Positions 36,440-45,188 of a DNA stretch of 64,000 bases are shown here, piece after piece. Each line of letters opens with the position of its first letter. The first letter of the stretch is position 1. The notes under the pieces are model-generated. The model saw only the letters and a program-made list of their open reading frames with translations. It searched no databases and was not told the origin of the DNA. This DNA is from Actinernus sp. WN-2022 (lineage: Eukaryota > Cnidaria > Anthozoa > Actiniaria > Actinernidae), in contig JAOWCC010000577.1 in assembly GCA_030867875.1 (NCBI GenBank), forward strand, positions 82,813,740 to 82,877,739. The letters run 5' to 3'. Position numbers and translations under genes: made by a program.

Positions 36440-38248
36440 ATTACCTTTATGGTGCTTTAATATATATATGTCTGACTGATGGTAGCCATCGCTAAGAGAA
36501 CAAAATAGGGTTACTGTCTCCTTAACCCTTTTCCTCCTGCACCGCCCGTAACCGCCCAATATGAGGCATGTACCTGGAGAAAATTATTGCATCAAACCTA
36601 GACGATGTTGTGATATTATTTCAAGGGATGAATGACTTCGAAGCCACAGCTATAACGGGGATCGCTTGACTCTCGATCCCACTTTGGAGAAAAACTCATT
36701 TGTTTTGGAGATCGTAGTTCATTTCTTCGATTTTCACGAATTTTGAGGAGCTGAAAATCGGCTCAAAAAATCCTTGCCATTCGCACTTGAAATCAAAATC
36801 AAATACAAAATCAGCAGGTTTGTTTGCACAAAACGTACGAAACGACTGTGAACCACGCCGATGTTTACACTGCATTTTACCTGCTCCCACCTCCAATTGC
36901 ATGCTGGGTAATCAACACAAAATTCACAAGGGGTCCCCCCTCCGGGACTCCTGTAGGAATTATTTTATGAGTCTTTTACCCCTACAACCAAGAGCGGTGA
37001 TTTGGACTCAAGCCGTTGCTATAAAGTGACAAAAACACATCCTAATAGGTTGAGCAGGGGGAAAAGATCAGCAACTGCAGAATTTCAAGGATTTCATTGA
37101 AGAATGATTTCATGTGTCTCAAAGCAGAAACACAATGGAACAACCCTGTGAAATCCCCTCACAAGGCCTACTACAAGCAAACCAAGTACTTTTCAGCCGT
37201 CCTCAGACTTAATGATGTCCTCTAGCTCTCTTGCAGTGGCTTTTTTGTCCAAAATTAGAGCACATTTCATTGGAAACCCTACCGAAGCAGCCATACCTAC
37301 CGTCAACGAGTGCACAGAATTCTCCCCAATGGCATTGTGGGAAACGTTTGAGCCCTCGGCTTAAAAAGTCAGCAGTATTTAACTGCTCCTGGCTAGCCAA
37401 ACTTGAACTGAGGGGGGAGGGTTGAGTTAGCACTCAGGAGTTCACCAACTGAGCCAAACATGTCCAGTAGGGAAAGGGTTAAAGATGATGTATTTTGCAC
37501 AAGGTGATTGAATCATTTCTTACGACGATTTTTAACTACCATTTCTAATACATGTAAAGAGAATGTTGACATAAAAATCAAAGTAGAAATAATAGTAATC
37601 ACGCTGATCTCATACATTGTTTTCATCTGCTACTTTTCCTGTTTTTATCTGGCACCACTAATTTATGGAAACAGATGTAGATGTATGTTACGCGGAACGA
37701 CTATAGCACAACATGTAGCAAGCATTAACGCTACTACTCCAAAACTGTCCTTAAAAAAAGGCGGACGAGTGGGGTCCGTTATCTGCTGTCGTAGCCGTAT
37801 TTTCACCGCGTGCATATTGAACAGCTTTCTGGGATGAGGTTGTCCACGGAGAAGAGAGAGTGAAAGGTGGATTTTCACTGTCTCGTTTTTCTCTATGTTA
37901 CTGATTAAAAAAACTTTCGTTAGAAAAGAAAGCAAAGATGACGTTTTTATGCTAAAAAAAGAACATTTTTAAAACGTTCCCGCTCCTCTTGACTTCAATG
38001 AAGAAAACCTTCAAATTTAAACGGGAACTTTCATTGTTGAACATACTTGATATCTTCTTAAGCAAAATCACAGTACTGTTTCGACACAAGCGTACTTCAG
38101 TTGCGTATTTTTCCAGCGCCGGCCTGAGCTTATTAAGCATGTACCGCAAAGTACCGGTTCGCAACCGGCATTAAACGGAACCCGCCATGAAAGGGGACAG
38201 GGCCTATGGATACATTACGATATTAGGACCGTTAACATTTACCAAGTT

Positions 38249-38320
38249 GGCTCAGTGGTCTAGTGGTATGATTCTCGCTTTGGGTGCGAGAGGCCACGGG
38301 TTCGATTCCCGTCTGAGCCC
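38249..38320 (+). tRNA. tRNA-Pro-TGG: tRNA-Pro(UGG), unit 14
   Basis: Consensus sequence. Confidence 0.97.
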
Positions 38321-38950
38321 TCAGTTAAGTTTTTTATTGACTTTTCAAATGATAATATGAGCACACAAGGACACATGCTCGCGCACATGGGGACTGGCCG
38401 TTAGGAATATTGTGAAAAGAAAATTCGATCCGTTGAATGTAGATTTATGTGGTGGCATCAAACCCAATCTGGAAATTGCCCTCGATCGAAAGCAAACATT
38501 TAATTGAGGACTCAGATGGGATTCTGGAATCCGTAACTTCTCACAGGCGAAGCGAGAATCAACCACTAGACAACTTTGTAATTGCAGAGGAAAATTGTAA
38601 CAATAACCAAAAATAACTCTAGACGGTATTAACGACTCTTTTATCCATAAGATGAAGTAATAAATAAGAATACATTAGTAATTTATTTTGTTTTGTTGAC
38701 ACCAGTGGTGAAGTAGTGCAATACGGCCATCAGACGCCAACTTCGCCCCAATAGCGAACCTAGCCTTCACTTTGAGTCTAAGAAATTCACAATCAACTAA
38801 ATAAGTGAGAAAAGAAAGAAAGTAGGAAAGAAAGAGAGAAAGAAACAAACAAACAAAGAGAGAAAGAAATTAAAGAAAGAAATAAAGAAACAAACAAAGA
38901 AAAGGAAAGGAAATTACTTTATAGCCTGTCAGCACTTAGCAATTGTGACT

Positions 38951-39023
38951 GCCCCTGTGGCGCAATGGACTAGCGTGTTGGACTTCTAATTCAAAGGTTG
39001 TGGGTTCGAGTCCCACCAGGGTG
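38951..39023 (+). pseudogene. tRNA-Arg(UCU)-like, unit 14, 1-nt deletion in acceptor stem
   Basis: The 3' end reads CCACCAGGGTG: one G of the acceptor strand is gone, leaving 73 nt and a shifted stem. The 5' half and T stem are normal, so this damage is independent of that in units 12 and 13. Confidence 0.75.
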
Positions 39024-41374
39024 ATTACCTTTATGGTGCTTTAATATATGTCAGACTGATGGTAGCCATCGCTAAGAGAACAAAATAGGGTTACTGTCTC
39101 CTTAACCCTTTTCCTCCTGCACCGCCCGTAAACGCCCAATATGAGGCATGTACCTGGAGAAAATTATTGCATCAAACCTAGACGATGTTGTGATATTATT
39201 TCAAGGGATGAATGACTTCGAAGCCACAGCTATAACGGGGATCGCTTGACTCTCCCACTTTGGAGAAAAACTCATTTGTTTTGGAGATCGTAGTTCATTT
39301 CTTCGATTTTCACGAATTTTGAGGAGCTGAAAATCGGCTCAAAAAACCCTTGCCATTCGCACTTGAAATCAAAATCAAATACAAAATCAGCAGGTTTGTT
39401 TGCACAAAACGTACCAAACGACTGTGAACCACGCCGATGTTTACACTGCATTTTACCTGCTCCCACCTCCAATTGCATGCTGGGTAATCAACACAAAATT
39501 CACAAGGCGTCCCCCCTCCGGGACTCCTGTAGGAATTATTTTATGAGTCTTTTACCCCTACAACCAAGAGCGGTGATTTGGACTCAAGCCGTTGCTATAA
39601 AGTGACAAAAACACATCCTAATAGGTTGAGCAGGGGGAAAAGATCAGCAACTGCAGAATTTCAAGGATTTCATTGAAGAATGATTTCATGTGTCTCAAAG
39701 CAGAAACACAATGGAACAACCCTGTGAAATCCCCTCACAATGCCTACTACAAGCAAACCAAGTACTTTTCAGCCGTCCTCAGACTTAATGATGTCCTCTA
39801 GCTCTCTTGCAGTGGCTTTTTTGTCCAAAATTAGAGCACATTTCATTGGAAACCCTACCGAAGCAGCCATACCTACCGTCAACGAGTGCACAGAATTCTC
39901 CCCAATGGCAATGTGGGAAACGTTTGAGCCCTCGGCTTAAAAAGTCAGCAGTATTTAACTGCTCCTGGCTAGCCAAACTTGAACTAAGGGGGGAGGGTTG
40001 AGTTAACACTCAGGAGTTCACCAACTGAGCCAAACATGTCCAGTAGGGAAAGGGTTAAAGATGATGTATTTTGCACAAGGTGATTGAATCATTTCTTACG
40101 ACGATTTTTAACTACCATTTCTAATACATGTAAAGAGAATGTTGACATAAAAATCAAAGTAGAAATAATAGTAATCACGCTGATCTCATACATTGTTTTT
40201 ATCTGCTACTTTTCCTGTTTTTATCTGGCACCACTAATTTATGGAAACAGATGTAGATGTATGTTACGCGGAACGACTATAGCACAACATGTAGCAAGCA
40301 TTAACGCTACTACTCCAAAACTGTCGTTAAAAAAAGGCGGACGAGTGGGGTCCGTTGTCTGCTGTCGTAGCCGTATTTTCACCGCGTGCATATTGAACAG
40401 CTTTCTGGGATGAGGTTGTCCACGGAGAAGAGAGAGTGAAAGGTGGATTTTCACTGTCTCGTTTTTCTCTATGTTACTGATTAAAAAAACGTTCGTTAGA
40501 AAAGAAAGCAAAGATGACGTTTTTATGCTAAAAAAAGAACATTTTTAAAACGTTCCCGCTCCTCTTTACTTCAATGAAGAAAACCTTCAAATTTAAACGG
40601 GAACTTTCATTGTTGAACATACTTGATATCTTCTTAAGCAAAATCACAGTACTGTTTCGACACAAGCGTACTTCAGTTGCGTATTTTTCCAGCGCCGGCC
40701 TGAGCTTATTAAGCATGTACCGCAAAGTACCGGTTCGCAACCGGCATTAAACGGAACCCGCCATGAAAGGGGACAGGGCCTATGGATACATTACGATATT
40801 AGGACCGTTAACATTTACCAAGCTGGCTCAGTGGTCTAGTGGTATGATTCTTGCTTTGGGTGCGAGAGGCCACGGGTTCGATTCCCGTCTGAGCCCTCAG
40901 TTAAGTTTTTTATTGACTTTTTAAATGATAATATGAGCACACAAGGACACATGCTCGCGCACATGGGGACTGGCCGTTAGGAATATTGTGAAAAGAAAAT
41001 TCGATCCGTTGAATGTAGATTTATGTGGTGGCATCAAACCCAATCTGGAAATTGCCCTCGATCGAAAGCAAACATTTAATTGAGGACTCAGATGGGATTC
41101 TGGAATCCGTAACTTCTCACAGGCGAAGCGAGAATCAACCACTAGACAACTCAGTAATTGCAGAGGAAAATTGTAACAATAACCAAAAATAACTCTAGAC
41201 GGTATTAACGACTCTTTTATCCATAAGATGAAGTAATAAATAAGAATACATTAGTAATTTATTTTGTTTTGTTGACACAAGTGGTGAAGTAGTGCAATAC
41301 GGCCATCAGACGCCAACTTCGCCCCAATCGCGAACCTAGCCTTCACTTTGAGTCTAAGAAATTCACAATCAACT
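39024..41374 (+). repeat. Array unit 15, truncated
   Basis: It runs to CACAATCAACT at 41374 and stops there; the purine tract and tRNA-Arg are absent, and unrelated sequence (GGTAACTATTTG) follows. Confidence 0.92.
40825..40896 (+). tRNA. tRNA-Pro-TGG: tRNA-Pro(UGG), unit 15
   Basis: One C-to-T change in the anticodon stem (CTTGC) turns a C-G pair into a T-G wobble. The anticodon is unchanged and the gene is probably still usable. Confidence 0.93.
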
Positions 41375-42880
41375 GGTAACTATTTGTTTATGTCAAACAG
41401 GAAGTTCGTAGTAGAGATATATAGATACGAACTATAGTCATCAGTTCTAGTCTCATTTAAGGCTAACAGGTAGTGAATGCTGCCCCGCTAAGTTAAGGAA
41501 GTGTACTAGAATAGAACCTACAGTAGCAGTTTGGCAGGAACAATATATTACTGGGTGATAAAAAAGTCAAGGTGTTATAAGATGAATATATTTTGTAGTT
41601 TTGGGGGCTATCGTGTGATTGAATCCTGGTTGAGCTGTGGTGTGCAACTCAAAAGTTGTCCCGATATATTTTCATTTTGTCCCGACATATCAACGATATC
41701 TCGGTAAATTCACTGAGCCTACCAATTCCCGACATTTTCTTAAGATCCCGGCACAAAAAACAATACTGTTCTCCCCGGTGAAGTTTAAACACCGGAAATC
41801 AACTGTAATTGAGCATGTATTCTAAATTCTAATTGTGGTTTGTACCGGCTGCTTGGCTTTATCGAAGTCCAATAGAACAGCCCATCGGCCACTTTCGGCT
41901 AAATATCTGTTCGGATGAAACGGTTGTCTATACTTTTCTGTAGTTGGAAAACGTAGGCTAAAATTTTCGGAATTTTCTTAAATTTGCGAGTACAGATATT
42001 TTGGGCTACACTTTTCGGAACATCGGCGGAATAAAGAAAACATTGAATATGCTCGCCTAAAATTTTCGTAAAATTGGGTAAATTACTACGCTTTTCGATT
42101 TCTCGAATAGCGCAAAACATCAAAACATTTTCAAGTCACATGTTAGTGAATGCGGAGTATTTCGAAACACCTGGTTAACACCTGAGATTTTCGGATGCAG
42201 TTTTTCTCCCTGTCAGTTCGACAACCAATTTACAGTCCCTAGGAGTTTCGGTGTAATCAGTGAAAGCTAATAAGATTCTGAGAAAAAAGGTTGCGTAGAT
42301 TTTTTTGTTTTCGTCAAGACCTCTGCCACACCTAAGAATTTCGGAATGACAATGAAAGCATATTAAAGCATTTTAGCTGAAACTTTCGTTGGGTGCCCCT
42401 GATAGAAGAACTGAAATTATTTGCAGCTAACCATCTTGATAACAGGAAATATCTCGCTCTTTGGAAACTGATACTATGATCTCACACTGAGTTCGCCTAC
42501 ACGTCTACACATCAACAAATTATTACACAAGGATCGCATTCAAGAACGGTTGAACGTAGCTAGCCTCGTGACGAACAGATCCGTGCAATGCATTGTGGTA
42601 GAAAAGACACTAGAAGTGATGCATTGTGGTAAAAAAAAGAAATAGATTTGGATCCGCTTACAGATTAGAACTGCTGCCTTGCTCGCTCGCTTCAGGCTCG
42701 CTCGCTGAGGCAGCAAATATAGTTAGCTTGCTTATTGAGGCGGTATTGAATCAGGCGGCTTGATTGAAGTTATATGACATCATTTATTGCGTATTTTGGT
42801 ATTTCAAGTTACTTCAAGACTCCAAGCTTCACAACCACTCTTATATTTATTCGTTATATTCTATTTTATACTATTCACAG
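41375..42880. other. Non-coding flank with degenerate repeats
   Basis: About 1.5 kb holds no gene I can support. From 41890 to 42400 a degenerate motif near CTAAAATTTTCGG recurs about nine times (for example 41955, 42002, 42054, 42180, 42243, 42335). At 42672-42715 an 8-bp inverted repeat TGCTGCCT/AGGCAGCA encloses two copies of GCTCGCTCGCT. A duplicated TGCATTGTGGTA occurs near 42590 and 42620. These look like decayed repeats or intron sequence of the kinase gene that follows. Confidence 0.5.
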
Positions 42881-43169
42881 CTACAGTAGAGCTTCAACAG
42901 AAGGCGACCAAACCCGGTAAGTAATGGATCATTCTCCAGTTTCCTCTATTCATTCCCACAATCAGTAACACTGATCTCAGTAACCTAGGCAGCTGTTTTT
43001 GTTTTCGTAAGATGTTCAATTTGGACACATTAATTAAATAGATGTAATCCATAATTACACTCACAAGCACATCATTAGTTTTACAAAGTTCCTAACACTG
43101 TAATGACTTGTATAACATAATATCCATGTATGGTAACATCTAGTATATTGTAACATATTCGATTTCCAG

Positions 43170-43281
43170 ACAACAAAGAAGCCATACTTGGTGGAACAAT
43201 AACGGGTGGAATTACGTTACTCTTGTTGTTCATTATCATACCAATCTTGATCTGGAAAAGAAGAACAAATCAGAGAAACAA
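43170..43281 (+). other. Transmembrane exon of the kinase fragment
   Basis: A 112-bp exon with clear acceptor and donor sites; the 5' phase takes two bases (AC) and the 3' phase leaves two (AA). A hydrophobic stretch of about 17 residues is followed by WKRRTNQRNK. Confidence 0.75.
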
Positions 43282-43587
43282 GTGAGTAGTTATTGAACGC
43301 ATATTTTCTTGTGTGTAATCTAACTAATAAGATCAAAAAGCATCGCGAGGAATCGTTCCCGTTGCTAACATTGTAGAAAAGGGGGAAATGTGAAGTTATA
43401 ATCATAGAAACGGGAGCCTCATGCAGACCCATTAGCTGAGACCAAATCAAAGAATACTTACCTTTTCTACTTTTTCCTTTTTTTCTACCTTGATTGACAA
43501 ACATGTTTGCTATATAGCATTTTATAATGAATTCTGAGTCTTTGAAACCATCACATTAATGTAAAATACAATTTGCGTGTCCTACAG

Positions 43588-43725
43588 GAGGACGATTGAC
43601 GAATGTGAAATTCCTCAGGACTGTCTGGAGTATGAACATGACATAGGGCAGGGAGCGTTTGGTATTGTTTTCAAAGCCATCTTCTTCAACATACAGAAGG
43701 CTAAAAATCCAGCGAGACAGCGTCG
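43588..43725 (+). other. Kinase-entry exon of the fragment
   Basis: It holds the glycine-rich loop GQGAFGIV and the following strand FKAIFFN. The final coding bases (CGTCG) abut the ATTGATATGTG start of repeat R, so the 3' end is either lost or displaced. Confidence 0.72.
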
Positions 43726-44263
43726 ATTGATATGTGTATATGTGCTTGTATAAGACAAGATATGTGTATATGTGCTTGTATAAGACAAGCATTGCCAATT
43801 CATCCTTATTTTAATTGTATTTATATGTCCAATTAGTGTATATTATATGTATTAAATGTAAAAAATATTTATCAGATTAGTGTGTATTAAGTGTACATTA
43901 TAGTGTATATTTTAGTGACAGTGATTGTAATTTGGTTTGGTTATTTTTTGTGTTTTATTATATATGTATATTAAGATGTAATGTAATCATGGCGATACGA
44001 CATGACTTAATATGATGAATATAGCGATATGATATAATATAGTGATATGATGATAGATCCCTAGAGTGATATAATGATAGATGATAGATGCAAATTTATG
44101 ATATAATGATAGATGTAATTTTTTGTGATAGATGTTAGATGTAATGATATATGATTTGTTATGATGTTATATAATAATGGCCAATAATGGTCAGTGAAGT
44201 AGTGTATTGATTATTTTAATATGGTGATTGATTAATTTGTTAGGTGTGATAAATTATATGGTC

Positions 44264-44465
44264 AAAGAGGCACAACAAAGTCCAAGGATGGGAAGTACAA
44301 CAAAGCTGGGATGGGAAGTACAACAAAGTTGGGAAGTACAACAAAGCCTAAGGATGGAAAGTACAACAAAGCTAAAGGATGGGAAATAAAACAAAAATTC
44401 AAATAGATGAGAAGTACAACAAAGCTGAAGATGAGAAGTACAACAAAGCTGAAGATGAGAAGAGA
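44264..44465 (+). repeat. Minisatellite (GATGGGAAGTACAACAAAG-like units)
   Basis: About eight imperfect units of 19-24 bp. The hydrophobic 103-codon minus-strand frame here is simply this repeat read backwards and is not a gene. Confidence 0.75.
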
Positions 44466-44826
44466 AAGGACTGGTTTATATGACTGTTTATATATGACAT
44501 GGATGTGACAAGACCACAATGACATCGCTAGAAGACTACATGACATGAAGGCACCGAGGCATCGCACCGACACGGTCAGAAGATTAGATTTCCAGATGAG
44601 ATGTTATGATTAGATAATATGATTAGATGATATGACTGGATGAAGAGACTTGATGAAGATGAGGATGGCAACTAGACGAGGATATCAGTGATGATACCCA
44701 CAGTAGTATAGTTGAGCGTGCTTGAATAATAAAATAAGATAAAAAAGGTGTGTTTGAATAAATACGGTGCGCTCGAACAGTTGACCCCCAGGGCAAGGAA
44801 ATAGAATAGTACCGATTATATTGATT

Positions 44827-44831
44827 ATATA
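44827..44831. other. Left target-site duplication of element B (ATATA)
   Basis: ATATA precedes the left terminus. The unoccupied R copy at 62208-62212 has a single ATATA at the matching place. In this TA run a 6-bp reading (TATATA), the usual Polinton size, is possible if the end is placed one base differently. Confidence 0.8.
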
Positions 44832-44959
44832 AGTAGTATATGTGGAGTTAAAATGATACCCGTTTTTTTCGTTAACGTAGTGGAGGCCTTCGTTTAAACC
44901 TCAGGCCTCCCCTACGTTAACAAAAAAAATGGCATCATTTTTCCTCCACGTATACTACT
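44832..44959. repeat. 128-bp imperfect palindrome forming the left terminus
   Basis: AGTAGTATATGTGGAG at one end answers CTCCACGTATACTACT at the other. GTTAACGTAG, GGAGGCCT and the exact centre GTTTAAAC (44892-44899) fall symmetrically. Arms differ at about ten positions. Each end of the element could fold back into a long hairpin. Confidence 0.9.
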
Positions 44960-45098
44960 GGAAGCATAATTGGTTAAAATGCTGTCTTACAGCGATAACA
45001 TTCTTTGACCTACTTATCCATTTTTTGACTTCATAGACCGTGAACAAGAAAGAAAATAAGGCTTGAAATGTTGTCAGTTTTTCCATTCGTTGCCAACA
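44832..45098 (+). repeat. Left terminal inverted repeat of element B
   Basis: It begins AGTAGTATATGTGGAG and matches 60018-60284 in inverse over 267 bp without a difference; the match ends at GTTGCCAACA. Its outer 128 bp forms the terminal palindrome listed separately. Confidence 0.97.
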
Positions 45099-45188
45099 CT
45101 ATTGCATTTCGATATCCATATTAGAGAAAGCCGCACATGTATAGTATATCGACACCGATTGTGTGTTCTTTGTCCCGCGACATAGAAG
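45099..45188 (+). promoter_or_regulatory. Probable promoter of PolB
   Basis: Only 90 bp separate the terminal repeat from the polymerase ATG. It contains ATGTATAGTATATCGACA at about 45137, the only TATA-like stretch. Confidence 0.35.

Larger units (their letters stand above)
36440..39023 (+). repeat. Array unit 14
   Basis: It repeats unit 13's private changes through the tRNA-Pro gene, then departs from it (for example CTTTTCAAATG at about 38342 and GACAACTTTGTAATTG at about 38570). Confidence 0.93.
2960..41374 (+). repeat. Tandem array of a ~2.57-kb unit carrying tRNA-Pro(UGG) and tRNA-Arg(UCU)
   Basis: Fourteen complete units and one truncated unit lie head to tail. Full-unit lengths in order are 2572, 2577, 2572, 2575, 2573, 2574, 2573, 2577, 2571, 2573, 2573, 2582, 2588 and 2584 bp; the last piece is 2351 bp. 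Copies are nearly identical, with differences shared between neighbours (4/5, 6/7, 10/11, 13/14), as expected from unequal crossing-over and gene conversion. Tandem tDNA arrays are known from Xenopus laevis and Entamoeba; this is a two-tRNA version. The left edge is cut by element A immediately after the position of a tRNA-Arg gene. The right edge is inside a unit, just before its purine tract. Reading frames recurring in each unit lack coding support. Confidence 0.95.
42881..43725 (+). pseudogene. Receptor tyrosine kinase fragment: three exons, truncated
   Basis: Exon A (42881-42916) lies between TATTCACAG and GTAAGTAATG and encodes TVELQQKATKP. Exon B (43170-43281) lies between TTTCCAG and GTGAGTAG and encodes a short extracellular stalk, a membrane segment (about GGITLLLLFIIIPILIW) and a stop-transfer KRR. 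Exon C begins at 43588 after TCCTACAG and encodes IPQDCLEYEHDIGQGAFGIV, the entry to a tyrosine kinase domain with its G-x-G-x-F-G nucleotide loop. Junction phases agree (GAC formed across A/B, AAG across B/C). The frame continues to about 43725, then meets repeat R and stops within a few codons. The catalytic lysine, HRD and DFG parts are absent from the window. The gene looks broken, unless a splice donor was missed and the rest lies far to the right. Confidence 0.75.
43726..44831 (+). repeat. Repeat R, copy 1, left part (split by element B)
   Basis: A non-coding AT-rich repeat. It opens with a tandem duplication of about 30 bp built on GATATGTGTATATGTGCTTG. A GATATAATGATAGATG-type simple-sequence region comes next (43990-44160), then a minisatellite of about 8 units near GATGGGAAGTACAACAAAG (44264-44465). 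It resumes at 60285 after element B. Copies also lie at 61120-62264 and, inverted, beyond. No transposase, tRNA-like head or clear terminal repeat identifies the class. Confidence 0.85.

Noticed and set aside
2960..41374. Recurring short reading frames in each array unit (for example 3208-3414 minus, 4020-4349 plus, 4175-4675 minus, 4923-5123 plus)
   Set aside because: They recur only because the DNA repeats. Frames are broken in some units by 4-bp or 1-bp changes with no sign of protein-level constraint, and opposite strands are equally open in AT-rich spacer.
2960..41374. CRISPR-like regular repetition
   Set aside because: The period is 2.57 kb of near-identical sequence with no short repeat/unique spacer pattern, in a eukaryotic setting.
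43556..43803. Minus-strand frames across the kinase exon and the start of R
   Set aside because: They are antisense to a well-supported kinase exon and run through a minisatellite.
44262..44573. Hydrophobic 103-codon minus-strand frame (also 61643-61954 and 63018-63257)
   Set aside because: It is the CAACAAAG minisatellite translated; the periodic hydrophobic pattern comes from the repeat.
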